A stretch of 64,000 nucleotides of DNA from Thermomicrobium sp. CFH 73360 (GCF_023806465.1 NZ_JAMSLS010000003.1:1-64000), one strand, 5' to 3'; positions 27,227 to 36,126 are shown, numbered from the stretch's first letter. Notes: generated from the sequence alone by a model not told the origin. Translations and numbers: made by a program.

Positions 27227-28205
27227 GGCTACTGCCCCGCGGACAACCCGTCGTCGCCGTTTCACGGTCGATGATCTCCTGGCCGATACCTCACCCCAGG
27301 CACGCGGCACGCGCGAGCTCGCCGAGGCACGCGAGATCGCCCTCGATCGCATCGAGCCCGATCCCGACCAACCGCGCCGCAGCTTCGATCCTGAGCGACT
27401 CGAGGAGCTCGCTGCCTCCATTCGTCTCCAAGGTGTGCTCCAACCCATCGCTGTCCGTTACGATACCGTTCGCGACCGCTTTGTGATCATCCACGGAGAG
27501 CGACGCTGGCGGGCTGCTCAGCTGGCTGGCCTCACCACTATTCCAGCAATCGTTCGGGAGGTGAGTGACGAGCAACGGCTGATTCAGCAGCTCATGGAGA
27601 ACATCCTGCGCGAGGATCTCAATGCGCTTGATCGCGCAGCTGCCCTGCGCCGGCTCAAGCAGCAGCTCGGTGATGTTCCATGGGAGCACGTGGCGGAGGC
27701 GGTCGGAATCAAGCGCAGTCGGCTCTTCCAGCTTCTGGCAACCGAAAAGCTCCCCGAGCCAGTGCAAGAGGCGATTCGGAGTGGACGCCTGTCTGAGAAA
27801 CAGACACGGCCGCTCCATGGCCTTCCAGAACCTTTGCAAATTGCTCTCGCGCAACTCGTGGAGCGTGAGCGGCTTGGCCAGGCCGAGATTGAGCGTCTGG
27901 CGCGGGCCCTGCGTGCTGCTCCAGAGCTCGCCACCTTGCCCTCAGCTGAACTCACCGTGCGGCTGCGTGCGCTTGTCCAGGAAGCTCGCCCAGCGCTGGG
28001 TCGTCGGCGACGCAGTGGTCGATCGGCCTCGCCGGTGAGCGAGTTGGTCGCAGCGTTCGAGCGGGTGCGGCAACTCCTAGAGATGATCGACCCGGCAGCG
28101 CTCGACGAGGCCGAGCGGCAGGTTGTTGTCGAGGCTGTGCAGCGACTCGGCCCGGCACTTCGGCGCTGGCACGCGGTGCTCCAGACGAGAGATTCGGTCT
28201 CGTGA
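27219..28205 (+). CDS. parB: ParB/Spo0J centromere-binding protein
   Basis: The 328-residue protein has the N-terminal ParB/Srx CTPase domain (DRIEPDPDQPRRSFDPERL, then GERRWRAAQLAGL, the arginine-rich box II, and MENILREDLNALDRAAAL). A KorB/Spo0J helix-turn-helix follows (VAEAVGIKRSRLFQLLATEK), then a charged linker and a C-terminal dimerisation region. It binds parS and spreads as a clamp, with ParA as partner. The GTG at 27219, nine bases after GGGGAG, is preferred over an in-frame ATG at 27192. The ParA stop codon overlaps the start, so the two are coupled. Confidence 0.93.
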   Translation: MSEATAPRTTRRRRFTVDDLLADTSPQARGTRELAEAREIALDRIEPDPDQPRRSFDPERLEELAASIRLQGVLQPIAVRYDTVRDRFVIIHGERRWRAAQLAGLTTIPAIVREVSDEQRLIQQLMENILREDLNALDRAAALRRLKQQLGDVPWEHVAEAVGIKRSRLFQLLATEKLPEPVQEAIRSGRLSEKQTRPLHGLPEPLQIALAQLVERERLGQAEIERLARALRAAPELATLPSAELTVRLRALVQEARPALGRRRRSGRSASPVSELVAAFERVRQLLEMIDPAALDEAERQVVVEAVQRLGPALRRWHAVLQTRDSVS

Positions 28206-28373
28206 TTCGGCCTCGCTCGATACGTTTCTCCTCATTGGTGCTCGCTGGTTCGCTGCAGTTGATCCATGGGACACAGTCGCGGTCAGTTGATCGGCGCGGC
28301 TGTGTGGAACAATGGGCCAATGCGGCGCCAGCGACATGCTGCTCGGCACTGGGCGGATCTTCGGGATAGGAAA

Positions 28374-28406
28374 GGCCGGTATCATCTACCAGGGACGATA
28401 CCGGCC
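28374..28406 (-). terminator. Intrinsic terminator of the leftward carboxylase/BioY operon
   Basis: GGCCGGTATC and GATACCGGCC form a perfect ten-base stem around a 13-base loop. Read leftward it is followed by TTTCC. It lies 24 bases after the bioY stop codon and also separates the operon from the convergent parB. Confidence 0.7.
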
Positions 28407-28430
28407 GGCTCGGAACGTGGACGTCTTTGT

Positions 28431-29033
28431 TCAGAGGGCTGCTGGATTCATGCGCCGGACAACCCACCAGGCGCCAGGCAGGGCCAGCGTCGCCAGGACG
28501 ATCTTCAGTGCGTCACCCGGCAAGAATGGCACGAGCCCAAGGAGCGGTGCACGCTCGATCCCGACGAATGCAGCGAGCCAGGAAACACCGAAGAGATAGA
28601 TTGCGATGTTGCCGAGTGCCATCGCCACTGCCGTCGCCAATGGTTGGCGATCCCAGCCACGCTCGGCCAGCCAGCCAGTGACAAAGGCAGCAGCGATGAA
28701 GCCGACGAGGTACCCGCCGGTCGGCCCGAGGAGAACGGCGAGTCCAGCCTTCCCACCAGCGAAGACGGGGAGACCAGCCAGCCCTTGTGCCACATAGAGT
28801 GCCATGCTGGCTGCACCACGCCGGCTGCCCAACACCGCGCCGACCAGAAGCACGGCAAAGGTCTGCCCGGTGATCGGCACCGGTGTGAACGGCAGCGGAA
28901 GACTCACCCGGGCCGCGAGCGCCGTCAACAGGCTCCCGGCGACGACCAGCGCCACGTTGGCCAGTAACCGTGACGTTGCGCTCTGCTGCCAGGAGCGCGG
29001 CAACACCGAGTCCGCGAGGACCACTGAAGCCAT
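28431..29033 (-). CDS. bioY: BioY biotin transporter (ECF S component)
   Basis: The 200-residue integral membrane protein has about six helices and the BioY patterns LPFTPVPITGQTFAVLLVGA and GGKAGLAVLLGPTGGYLVGF. It takes up biotin, alone or with an ECF energising module, which is not encoded nearby. It is the last gene of a leftward operon that makes a biotin-dependent carboxylase, so its role is probably to supply that cofactor. AAAGGAG precedes the ATG at 29033; 49 bases separate it from the LamB/YcsF gene. Confidence 0.92.
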   Translation of the reverse strand: MASVVLADSVLPRSWQQSATSRLLANVALVVAGSLLTALAARVSLPLPFTPVPITGQTFAVLLVGAVLGSRRGAASMALYVAQGLAGLPVFAGGKAGLAVLLGPTGGYLVGFIAAAFVTGWLAERGWDRQPLATAVAMALGNIAIYLFGVSWLAAFVGIERAPLLGLVPFLPGDALKIVLATLALPGAWWVVRRMNPAAL

Positions 29034-29082
29034 CGAACTGTTTCTCCTTTCTCTTTGCTGGCCACTCCTTGGCAAAGCGTCC

Positions 29083-29856
29083 TCAGGCCAAGGGAGCAAG
29101 GCCAGTGCCGAGCGGCCGGACGATTACTCCTACCTCCTCAAGGCGCTGGCGCACCCGCTGGGCGATCTCTGGAGCATTTGGCGCATCACCGTGGATGCAA
29201 ATCGTCTCCACCTCGGCGTGCAGGGTCTCACCCTCGATCGTCGGGATACGTCCGTGGACGACGAGCTCGACGGCTCGTCGGGCGACCTCCTCCGGATCCC
29301 AGGCCTGCTTCCGCCGTTCCAGGACGAGCTGTCCGTGCCGGTTGTAGTTCAGGTCGATATATCCCTCACGCGCCATTGGGACCCCAACGGCAGCTGCCAC
29401 GCGTGGTGCGATCTCCCCCATCATCACGAGCGCAATCCCATTGCCGAGCGCTTTGATCGCCCGGCAGAGTGCCTCGCACAGCTCTTCGTTCTGCGAACAC
29501 ATCACGTAGAACGCTCCGTGTGGTTTGACGTGCTGCAACCGTGTACCGGCCGCCTGGGCGAATGCCTGAAGGGCGCCAGCCTGGTAGAGAGTATAGTCAT
29601 AAACCTCCTGTGGTGTAACGTCGATCCGCCGTCGTCCGAAGCCGAGAAGGTCGGGGAAGCCGACGTGTGCGCCGATCCCCACCCCATGCGCGACGGCTAG
29701 TTCCACCGTCTGCCGCATGACGGCAGGATCGCCCGCGTGCCACCCACAGGCGATGTTGGCGGACGTGATCAATGGCATCAACGCCGCGTCGTTCCCCAGT
29801 GTCCAGCGCCCGAAGCTCTCGCCCATGTCGCAGTTGATATCGATGACGCGGGCCAT
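29083..29856 (-). CDS. LamB/YcsF family protein (5-oxoprolinase subunit A type)
   Basis: The 257-residue protein has the family's conserved DINCDMGESFGRW start, SANIACGWHAGDP, GAHVGFPDLLGFGRR, VKPHGAFY and YIDLNYNRHGQLV blocks. The family member PxpA opens the lactam ring of 5-oxoproline together with PxpB and PxpC. Here the two partner subunits downstream-labelled CT are of the urea-carboxylase kind, so the ring or amide acted on may differ from 5-oxoproline. GAGAGGAG precedes the ATG; only two bases separate it from the carboxyltransferase gene at 29859, so it is translated from the same mRNA. Confidence 0.92.
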   Translation of the reverse strand: MARVIDINCDMGESFGRWTLGNDAALMPLITSANIACGWHAGDPAVMRQTVELAVAHGVGIGAHVGFPDLLGFGRRRIDVTPQEVYDYTLYQAGALQAFAQAAGTRLQHVKPHGAFYVMCSQNEELCEALCRAIKALGNGIALVMMGEIAPRVAAAVGVPMAREGYIDLNYNRHGQLVLERRKQAWDPEEVARRAVELVVHGRIPTIEGETLHAEVETICIHGDAPNAPEIAQRVRQRLEEVGVIVRPLGTGLAPLA

Positions 29857-29858
29857 GG

Positions 29859-30851
29859 CTAGCTCCTCTCGAGGTTGCTCTCGTGAATCGTTTCGTCCTG
29901 CTGTTTCAGCAGCGTGATTGCCTCCTCGAGTGTCACTTCCTTGAAGCGGATGTAGCTCCAGCCGGGCACCATCTGGCCGAGCTTCCACATTGCTGCTTTT
30001 GCGACCACGGCGTTACAGATGAATCCACCCAGCGTCGGCCCATCGATGCAGAGAATGATCGGCTGGTCACCACAGACGTTCACGGCGCCGACCGGATAGC
30101 CATTGTCAAGGATGTTCGAGGGGTGGCCACCACCCGCACCACCACTCTCGCGTGCCCACTGCCATTTGTGGATGTCCAGCCGGTATCCCGTGCGGTTCGA
30201 GGCTGCGTCCAGCTTCCAGTGATGAGAGAAGAAGAACGCCATATCCTCAGCCGTCATATAGTCTGGGTCAGCCTGTGGACCGCGTGTTGCTTCTACTTCC
30301 CACACCTCGTTGTAGCCCGAGTAGCTCGGTATCAGCGAGGCGGGGACGCGCCGACCAGCCGCTTGTGCCGGATCAGTCATTGGCTCACCGAGTGGCAGCC
30401 GGTCACCGGCCTGCAACTTGCGCCCCTCGAAGCCACCAATCGCTCCTGGCAGATAGGTTGCCCGACTGCCCAGCACTGGTGGAACGTCGATGCCCCCGCT
30501 GACGGCGAGGTAGGTGCGGAAGCCGGGACCCTGAAGGTAATCGAACTCGAGAAGATCTCCAGCGCGAACCAGGTAGCTTCGCCACAGCTCAAGCGGCTGG
30601 CCGTTCAGGCGTGCCCCCATGTCGGCTCCGCAGACTGCGATCGCGCGCTCGTCCTGGAAAGCGATGACCAGTCCACCGGCCGTAATCTCGAGGCCTGCTG
30701 TGCCAGGGAGGTTCCCGACCAGCACATTGGCGAAGCGGAAGGCGTAGTCATCCATTGGCCCCGCCGGAGCAAAGCCAAGAGAGAGCATGCCGATGCGGCC
30801 TGGATAATCTTGCACGGTTGTCTCAAAACCGCCGTTGCGCACTTCGAGCAT
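29859..30851 (-). CDS. Biotin-dependent carboxyltransferase subunit, AHS2/KipA type, urea-carboxylase-like
   Basis: The 330-residue protein starts with LEVRNGGFETTVQDYPGR and ends its first half with YLAVSGGIDVPPVLGSRATY, standard for the CT_A_B (AHS2, KipA, PxpC) domain. The second half (SNRTGYRLDIH, SGGAGGGHPSNILDNGYP, AVNVCGDQPIILC, DGPTLGGFICN) is, from memory, the pattern of urea carboxylase rather than of PxpC or KipA. It should form the carboxyltransferase site with the AHS1 partner encoded just upstream in the operon. ATG 30851 is preceded by GGGTGGAGTG. An in-frame ATG 13 codons further up has no clear ribosome site. Confidence 0.87.
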   Translation of the reverse strand: MLEVRNGGFETTVQDYPGRIGMLSLGFAPAGPMDDYAFRFANVLVGNLPGTAGLEITAGGLVIAFQDERAIAVCGADMGARLNGQPLELWRSYLVRAGDLLEFDYLQGPGFRTYLAVSGGIDVPPVLGSRATYLPGAIGGFEGRKLQAGDRLPLGEPMTDPAQAAGRRVPASLIPSYSGYNEVWEVEATRGPQADPDYMTAEDMAFFFSHHWKLDAASNRTGYRLDIHKWQWARESGGAGGGHPSNILDNGYPVGAVNVCGDQPIILCIDGPTLGGFICNAVVAKAAMWKLGQMVPGWSYIRFKEVTLEEAITLLKQQDETIHESNLERS

Positions 30852-30886
30852 GATCACTCCACCCTTCCCACGAGTCGCAGCTTGCA

Positions 30887-31879
30887 TCACGGAACCGGAA
30901 CGCGGGCCGCCGCCTCGGCCTGGCGTTGCCGGAACGCCTTCGCTTCGGGGTCCACCTCTTGGAGGAAGCGGAGATAGGCCCCCACGTCGAAGGTCGCTGT
31001 TTCGTCGATGACATACTGGTACGTTCCATCGTAGACGGCCTGGATCAGCGCCTCCAGTTCGTCGTCGGTCACGCGGGGGCGGAAACGGAGTCGGTCACCA
31101 GGGCGCAAGAGTACCGGGCTCTCGCGGAAGGCAGGATTGCGCTGCAGCGGGTCGTAGATCGGCACGGTGTGCCCAAAGATCTGGTATCCGCCAGCCGACT
31201 CAACGGGGTAGATGGCCAAGCAGGGCCCAGCGATCCCTACTGTCCCGGCCGGCGTCCAGTGCCGGGTTGGGTTGTACTTGGGCAGGACGACCGCATAGCG
31301 CGGGTCGAGCGGATAGGCGAAGGGAAGACCGGGGAAGAAACCGAGTGCCGCATTCCACCAATCGGTCGCCATGATGTAGCGAAAGAACTCCTCCTCGTCG
31401 CGAAGTCCGTTGTACATCGCTGCGTACTTCGAGTTCGTGCCGTCGATGATGTTGGGTGCATCCGCTCGCTGGTACTGCACATAGCGCGCGATCGCCTCGC
31501 GCGTCCACTTGTCGTCGAAGGCGATCGGGAGCTCAACGATGCGACTGGGCACCACAAGGTTCTCGAATGGCGGCAGGTGCTCGTATTGGTCTTCGACGAA
31601 ATCGATGAGGTCACGCACGGAGATCTGCCGGCAGTCGTAATTGATCAGGATACTGCGGAGTGCCGGGATGGTCTCGATGAGCCCCGCCGGGCGATTGCGC
31701 TTGATCACATCATCGAGCCCGAGGACGCGGAAGCTCATCGTGAGATCGAAGACCATTTCACCGAACTCGACGAGCAGGAAACTGTCGCCGGCGTTGCGGT
31801 AAACAACGCCGGGCCGCCCATTCCGCTCGGGGAAACGTGCCAGGATGACTCCCGAGGGTTGGGTGACGTGTTCGGTCAT
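30887..31879 (-). CDS. Biotin-dependent carboxyltransferase subunit, AHS1/KipI type, urea-carboxylase-like
   Basis: The 330-residue protein belongs to the CT_C_D (AHS1, KipI, PxpB) family but is about 100 residues longer than KipI or PxpB. Its features (YRNAGDSFLLVEFGEMVFDL, ALRSILINYDCRQ, FDDKWTREAIARYVQ, VLPKYNPTRHWTPAGTVGIA, ESAGGYQIFGHTVPIYDP) follow the corresponding domain of urea carboxylase, including the FDD-W-REAI segment that PxpB lacks. With the AHS2 subunit it should transfer carboxylate from carboxybiotin to an amide-like nitrogen. It lies 35 bases before the AHS2 gene and 33 bases after the biotin carrier gene. Confidence 0.86.
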   Translation of the reverse strand: MTEHVTQPSGVILARFPERNGRPGVVYRNAGDSFLLVEFGEMVFDLTMSFRVLGLDDVIKRNRPAGLIETIPALRSILINYDCRQISVRDLIDFVEDQYEHLPPFENLVVPSRIVELPIAFDDKWTREAIARYVQYQRADAPNIIDGTNSKYAAMYNGLRDEEEFFRYIMATDWWNAALGFFPGLPFAYPLDPRYAVVLPKYNPTRHWTPAGTVGIAGPCLAIYPVESAGGYQIFGHTVPIYDPLQRNPAFRESPVLLRPGDRLRFRPRVTDDELEALIQAVYDGTYQYVIDETATFDVGAYLRFLQEVDPEAKAFRQRQAEAAARVPVP

Positions 31880-31912
31880 GGCTACTCGCTCCTTCCACTC
31901 GCTTTTGGGAGC

Positions 31913-32161
31913 TCAGACCTCGTCGCTGACCACAGCGACCGGCTGCCCGGGCCGGATCGCTTCCTCGTTCTCAACGAGGAAGCGCACCAACTTGCCGCCC
32001 ACGTCAGCAGTGATTTGGTGAAAGGTCTTCATGACGCCGACCAGGCCAATAACCGTCCCCGGGGTGATCGTGTCTCCCTCTTGAACAAAGGGAGCAGCGT
32101 CTGGACTTGGCCGACGGTAGAAGATACCAGGCAACGGTGATTTGATGGTGTGCTCTGCCAT
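31913..32161 (-). CDS. Biotinyl (BCCP-type) carrier domain protein
   Basis: The 82-residue protein is a bare biotinyl/lipoyl domain: IKSPLPGIFYRRPSP, FVQEGDTITPGTVIGLVGVM, then Lys45 in VMKTF as the biotin attachment site, and NEEAIRPGQPVAVV at the end. The usual EAMKM sequence is replaced by GVMKTF. It has no N-terminal Pro/Ala-rich extension as acetyl-CoA carboxylase BCCPs do, which points to a dedicated carrier for this operon's carboxyltransferase. GGGAGGAAAGG precedes the ATG at 32161. Confidence 0.9.
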   Translation of the reverse strand: MAEHTIKSPLPGIFYRRPSPDAAPFVQEGDTITPGTVIGLVGVMKTFHQITADVGGKLVRFLVENEEAIRPGQPVAVVSDEV

Positions 32162-32184
32162 CTGGCCTTTCCTCCCTTCCCATC

Positions 32185-33192
32185 TCAACGCTCTCGGTGC
32201 ACCCAATTGTCGATGATGACGGCCAAGATGAGGAGGCCTCCGGTGATGATCATTTGGGTGTAGGTGCTGATCCCCATGATGTCCATCCCGTTCCGAAGCA
32301 TCACGAGGAAAACTGCACCTAAGGCGGCGCCGAACAAGTTCCCCTCGCCACCGCGAATCGAAACGCCACCAAGCACCGCTGCCGCAATCGACTCGAGCGG
32401 GAAACTGGCACCTAAGGTCGGTTCACCAGAGCCGACTCGGGCTGTTAACAGAAGCCCAGTAATGCCCACCAGTACGCCAGCGATTGTGTAGGCCAGGAAC
32501 AGATACAAGCGGACCGCAATGCCGGAGAGTCGCGCCGCTTCCGCGTTGCTGCCGATCGCGTACCAGTACCGGCCGAAGCGAGTCCAGTGCAAGACAACAT
32601 ACATGGCGAGCAGCACAAGGATTGTCACAAGCCACGGCACAGGAATGCTGAGCACCTTTCCCGTGTAGAGCGTGCTTGAAAAGTAGTTGGGAAGGCCAAA
32701 GATTGGGACACCCCGTGACACGTGCAGGGCGAGCCCTGAGACAGCAGTCATCATGGCAAGCGTCACAATAAATGGTGGCACGCGGAACAACGAGACGAAG
32801 AGCCCGTTGAGTGCCCCGATACCCGTCGCCACCGCGATGGCAACCAGGGTTGCCAGGGCTAGCCCAGTTGTCGGTGTATTGGGATGATCGAGGAGCTGAA
32901 GGCCGACGACGATGCTAACGAGCGCAATTGACGAGCCCATTGACAGGTCGAATCCACCGGTCAAAAGCACCAGTGTCTGCGCGACTGACACAATGATGAG
33001 GAAGAGTGCTTGCGTCAGGATGGTCGAAAGGTTCGCGCGCGTGAAAAAGTTCGGCGAAGCGATGGAGAAGAAGATGAGGAGTGCGATCAGCAAGACGGGA
33101 AGCAAACCGAGTTGGTCGAGCATCCCCCGGAGAAACGGGAGACGTCCCACAGCCGCGAACCGCCTGGTCGTCAGCTCACGCGGCGTCGACAC
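32185..33192 (-). CDS. ABC transporter permease, ribose/autoinducer-2 (RbsC) family
   Basis: The 335-residue membrane protein has about 8-10 helices and the RbsC-family blocks LTGGFDLSMGSSIALVSI, LNGLFVSLFRVPPFIVTLA, AIGSNAEAARLSGIAV and ISIRGGEGNLFGAALGA-like GGVSIRGGEGNLFG near the C-terminus. It should form the channel for the ATPase and binding protein encoded immediately upstream. A GTG at 33192 is chosen as start; it overlaps the end of the ATPase gene by 17 bases and has GAGGAGGG upstream. The longer frame to 33294 would lie inside the ATPase gene. Confidence 0.9.
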   Translation of the reverse strand: MSTPRELTTRRFAAVGRLPFLRGMLDQLGLLPVLLIALLIFFSIASPNFFTRANLSTILTQALFLIIVSVAQTLVLLTGGFDLSMGSSIALVSIVVGLQLLDHPNTPTTGLALATLVAIAVATGIGALNGLFVSLFRVPPFIVTLAMMTAVSGLALHVSRGVPIFGLPNYFSSTLYTGKVLSIPVPWLVTILVLLAMYVVLHWTRFGRYWYAIGSNAEAARLSGIAVRLYLFLAYTIAGVLVGITGLLLTARVGSGEPTLGASFPLESIAAAVLGGVSIRGGEGNLFGAALGAVFLVMLRNGMDIMGISTYTQMIITGGLLILAVIIDNWVHRER

Positions 33193-34711
33193 TGCTCTGT
33201 CCGCCCTCCTCTCGCATATGCCCGAAGAAGTACTGGAGCAGCCGCTCTTCGCTCGCTTCTTCGTGAGGAATCGTCGCGACCAGTTCTCCCTCAAACATCA
33301 CCGCGACTCGGTGACAGACGTGCAGAAGTTCCAGCATGTCCGAGGTGATAAAGAGAACCGCTGCTCCTTGCCGGACCAGTTCGTGCAGGAGCTCGTAAAT
33401 CGCGATCTTTGTCCCGACATCGATGCCCTGCGTTGGTTCGTCCATAATGAAGACCTGCGTGTCACGAATCAGCCCTCGTGCCAGCGCAACCTTCTGCTGA
33501 TTTCCCCCGGAGAGGTTGCGGACGCGTGCTGCTGGGTTTGGGGGGACGATGGCGAGGCGCCGGATGTACTCGACGACGGCCCGGCGCTCTTTCCCTTTCT
33601 CCAGGAGCCCGACCAACCGCTCGAAGCGTTCAAGCGCAGCGATTGTCATGTTCTCGAGGACGGAGCGGTTCGTGAGCAGTCCTTCGCCACGACGATCAGC
33701 TGGGAAATACATCACGCCGCGTCGCAGCATGGCATGCGGGCTGAGGTGATCTGCTCGAACCGTCTCGCCGCCGATACGAATCTCACCAGCGGTCAGAGGT
33801 TCGAGCCCGACGAGAGCTCGCCCGAGAAGTCCTTTGCCAGAACCGATCAGCCCTCCGACCCCAAGGATTTCCCCCCTGCGCAGCGTAAGGCTGATATGAC
33901 GGAGTCCATGGACTGAGCACAACCCTCGTACCTCAAGTATGGTCGGAGCATCGGGCGGAACAGGCTGCAGCACTGGATAGATCTGCTCATACTCACGGCC
34001 GGTCATCAGGGTAATCAATCGATCAGTCGTGGTCTCCTGTGCCGCTAGGGTGGCCACATGCCGACCATCACGCATCACCGTTACCCGGTCGGCAATCTCG
34101 TAGAGCTCCTCGAGCCGGTGCGTGATCCAGATGATCCCGACCCCCTGGGCTCGGAGCTCGCGCACGAGTCGGAAGAGGACACCGGTTTCACGATCGGTCA
34201 GTGAGGCTGTCGGTTCATCGAGAATAAGAACTTTCGGGTGTTCGAGTGTCGCCTTGGCGATCTCGACGAGATAGCGTTGCGGCACCGTGAGATCGCGGAC
34301 GCGCGTGGTTGGCGCAATTCCTGCGTCGAAGATACCAAGCTGGGCGAGACTCCGTGCCCGCATCGCTGGCTTACGCAACAGCCCTGGCGCCGTCAGTTCC
34401 CTGCCCAGGAAAATGTTCTCCGCGACGGTCAGAGCTGGAACGAGGCTCAGTTGCTGGAACACGGCCCGGATGCCAAGTTCCTGGGCGTGATGGGGTGACC
34501 GGATCTGTACCGGTCGCCCCTCCAGCTCAATGGTCCCTCCATCCGGGCGGAGTGAACCGGCAAAGATGTTGACCAGCGTCGACTTCCCCGCTCCGTTTTC
34601 GCCAACGAGCGCGTGCACTTCGCCACGACGGAGTTCGAACGACACACGATCCAGCGCCAGCACGCCAGGGAAACGCTTTGTGACCTCGTGTGCCCGCAAG
34701 AGGAAGGTCAT
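33176..34711 (-). CDS. ABC transporter ATP-binding protein, RbsA-like, two nucleotide-binding domains
   Basis: The 511-residue protein is a tandem ATPase. The N half has an intact Walker A (GENGAGKSTLVN), a degenerate signature (LTVPQRYLVEIAKA) and Walker B (LILDEPTASLTD). The C half has a degenerate Walker A (GGLIGSGKGLLG), an intact signature (LSGGNQQKVALARG) and VFIMDEPTQGIDVG. This asymmetry is normal in the sugar importers RbsA, XylG and MglA and in relatives that import nucleosides, autoinducer-2 or branched compounds. ATG 34711 is favoured with CGGAG upstream; a TTG at 34726 overlaps the preceding stop. It is cotranscribed with the TorT-like binding protein and the permease. Confidence 0.93.
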   Translation of the reverse strand: MTFLLRAHEVTKRFPGVLALDRVSFELRRGEVHALVGENGAGKSTLVNIFAGSLRPDGGTIELEGRPVQIRSPHHAQELGIRAVFQQLSLVPALTVAENIFLGRELTAPGLLRKPAMRARSLAQLGIFDAGIAPTTRVRDLTVPQRYLVEIAKATLEHPKVLILDEPTASLTDRETGVLFRLVRELRAQGVGIIWITHRLEELYEIADRVTVMRDGRHVATLAAQETTTDRLITLMTGREYEQIYPVLQPVPPDAPTILEVRGLCSVHGLRHISLTLRRGEILGVGGLIGSGKGLLGRALVGLEPLTAGEIRIGGETVRADHLSPHAMLRRGVMYFPADRRGEGLLTNRSVLENMTIAALERFERLVGLLEKGKERRAVVEYIRRLAIVPPNPAARVRNLSGGNQQKVALARGLIRDTQVFIMDEPTQGIDVGTKIAIYELLHELVRQGAAVLFITSDMLELLHVCHRVAVMFEGELVATIPHEEASEERLLQYFFGHMREEGGQSSVDAA

Positions 34712-34722
34712 CGCTCGCTCCG

Positions 34723-35988
34723 TCAAGACTTCGGTTTCACTGAGAAGACCGGGCGAAAATCACGCGGCCCGAACATATCCTCGTACTTGAAGTCCTTGTA
34801 GTTCTGGGGTGTGACAACCTTAATGATCGGGCCAGCGCGGAACGGAAAGTCGACGCCTGGCTTTTCCCCGTTCAGGATCCGCACCATCATGTCTACCGCC
34901 ATTCGACCCTGGAGGGCAGTGAAGTCAGTTGGTGCAGCAGCGACTTTGCCCGCGGCGATCTTGTCGTACAGCGGTGGGATGATGTAGGTGGACACGATCT
35001 TCGGTTTCTTGGCACGGTTAGCGAGAATATCCGGCGCAGCGTCCGCAGCGACGGCGTTACCCACAATGTAGGTGACGTCTGGGTAAGCGTTTAACGAGTC
35101 CTCGATGAGGGAGACTTGGACATCCTTACCGGTGTCGCCCCATTTCACATCAAGAATCTGCACCTTGCCCGGAACCTTCTCCTCCACGGCCGCCTTGAAG
35201 CCATCGACGGTATCCGGTGCCCACCCCGATCCAGCTGGACCTGGCAGGAAGACGACGGTCACGTTTTGACCGCCCGAGTCTTCAGCAACGAAGGTGCCCG
35301 TGGCATACCCCATGTCATAGAACGAGACGAGCGCCTTCGCCATGATGTCCGGTGCTTGAATATCGTTGATTACTTCAATAACCGGCTTCTTCTTGTTCTT
35401 AACGATGTCTGTGACGAGCTGGTCCTGCGAGGCATAACTAATCGCTGCCAGGATGATTCCCTCGATATCTGCTCGATTGGCAAGGTTCTCGACTTGATTG
35501 ATCTGACCAGTGAGGTCGTTATAGCCTTGAGCAGCAACGAGCTCGATCCCAACGCCGAGAATTTGGGCCTCGTCAACAATCCCATAGTCCACGGCCAGCC
35601 AGTACGGATCTTTCAAATGCGGGAACGAAACACCGATCATGTACGGCTTGTTCGCCTTTGGCCGTGTCCACTTCTCGAACTTGGGGCCCTGTAAGCTTGC
35701 CGCTGGCCGCCCTGGTTGCTTGGTCGAGACGTCATACGTTCCATAATAAGCAGCCACCTCCCAGAGTTCCTCGGTTGCTGCCGGGCTAGCGGCCGGTGCG
35801 GTGGTTGGCGTTGCGGCTGGTGCCGTCGTCGGCTGTGCCCCACCGCTTGCTGGGGTCGGTGTTGTGCCACCGCCGGCACAGGCGGCGAGCAAGCTGCCAG
35901 CTGCGGCTACGGCGCTTCCCATGGTGAGCGTGCGGAGTACGGCCCGCCGCGTGAGGCGAAGGCTGTTGACACCATGTGAGCGATCCAT
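34723..35988 (-). CDS. TorT-like periplasmic substrate-binding lipoprotein (Peripla_BP_4 family)
   Basis: The 421-residue precursor begins with LRLTRRAVLRTL and a hydrophobic stretch ending at the lipobox LLAAC (Cys37), then a Thr/Pro/Ala linker. The mature part has KPYMIGVSFPHLKDPYWLAV, VDYGIVDEAQILGVG and GQINQVENLANRADIEGIIL, which resemble TorT, the trimethylamine-N-oxide-binding sensor protein, more than RbsB. With the RbsA/RbsC-like pair it makes a complete importer. The ligand is unknown; an amine or N-heterocycle would fit both TorT and the neighbouring enzymes. GGAGGGAAG precedes the ATG at 35988. Confidence 0.88.
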   Translation of the reverse strand: MDRSHGVNSLRLTRRAVLRTLTMGSAVAAAGSLLAACAGGGTTPTPASGGAQPTTAPAATPTTAPAASPAATEELWEVAAYYGTYDVSTKQPGRPAASLQGPKFEKWTRPKANKPYMIGVSFPHLKDPYWLAVDYGIVDEAQILGVGIELVAAQGYNDLTGQINQVENLANRADIEGIILAAISYASQDQLVTDIVKNKKKPVIEVINDIQAPDIMAKALVSFYDMGYATGTFVAEDSGGQNVTVVFLPGPAGSGWAPDTVDGFKAAVEEKVPGKVQILDVKWGDTGKDVQVSLIEDSLNAYPDVTYIVGNAVAADAAPDILANRAKKPKIVSTYIIPPLYDKIAAGKVAAAPTDFTALQGRMAVDMMVRILNGEKPGVDFPFRAGPIIKVVTPQNYKDFKYEDMFGPRDFRPVFSVKPKS

Positions 35989-36126
35989 CTCTGGCTTCCC
36001 TCCTCCGAACATCACGACTCTTCATCCGTAGCGGGAGGATCCCCGGCGCACGCACCGGCCGGGGATCCTTCCGCTCTCCCATCCATCCCTTGCCGGCGAA
36101 AATAGACAACTGCGATCGTCACCTCC

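Noticed and set aside
29083-30851. Plain 5-oxoprolinase pxpABC operon
   Set aside because: LamB/YcsF fits, but the two carboxyltransferase-type subunits look like urea carboxylase domains and come with a biotin carrier and biotin carboxylase, which PxpBC do not need.
30926-32140. Forward open frame of 404 codons across the carboxylase genes
   Set aside because: It is antisense to two well-supported genes of the leftward operon and shows mirrored codon bias.
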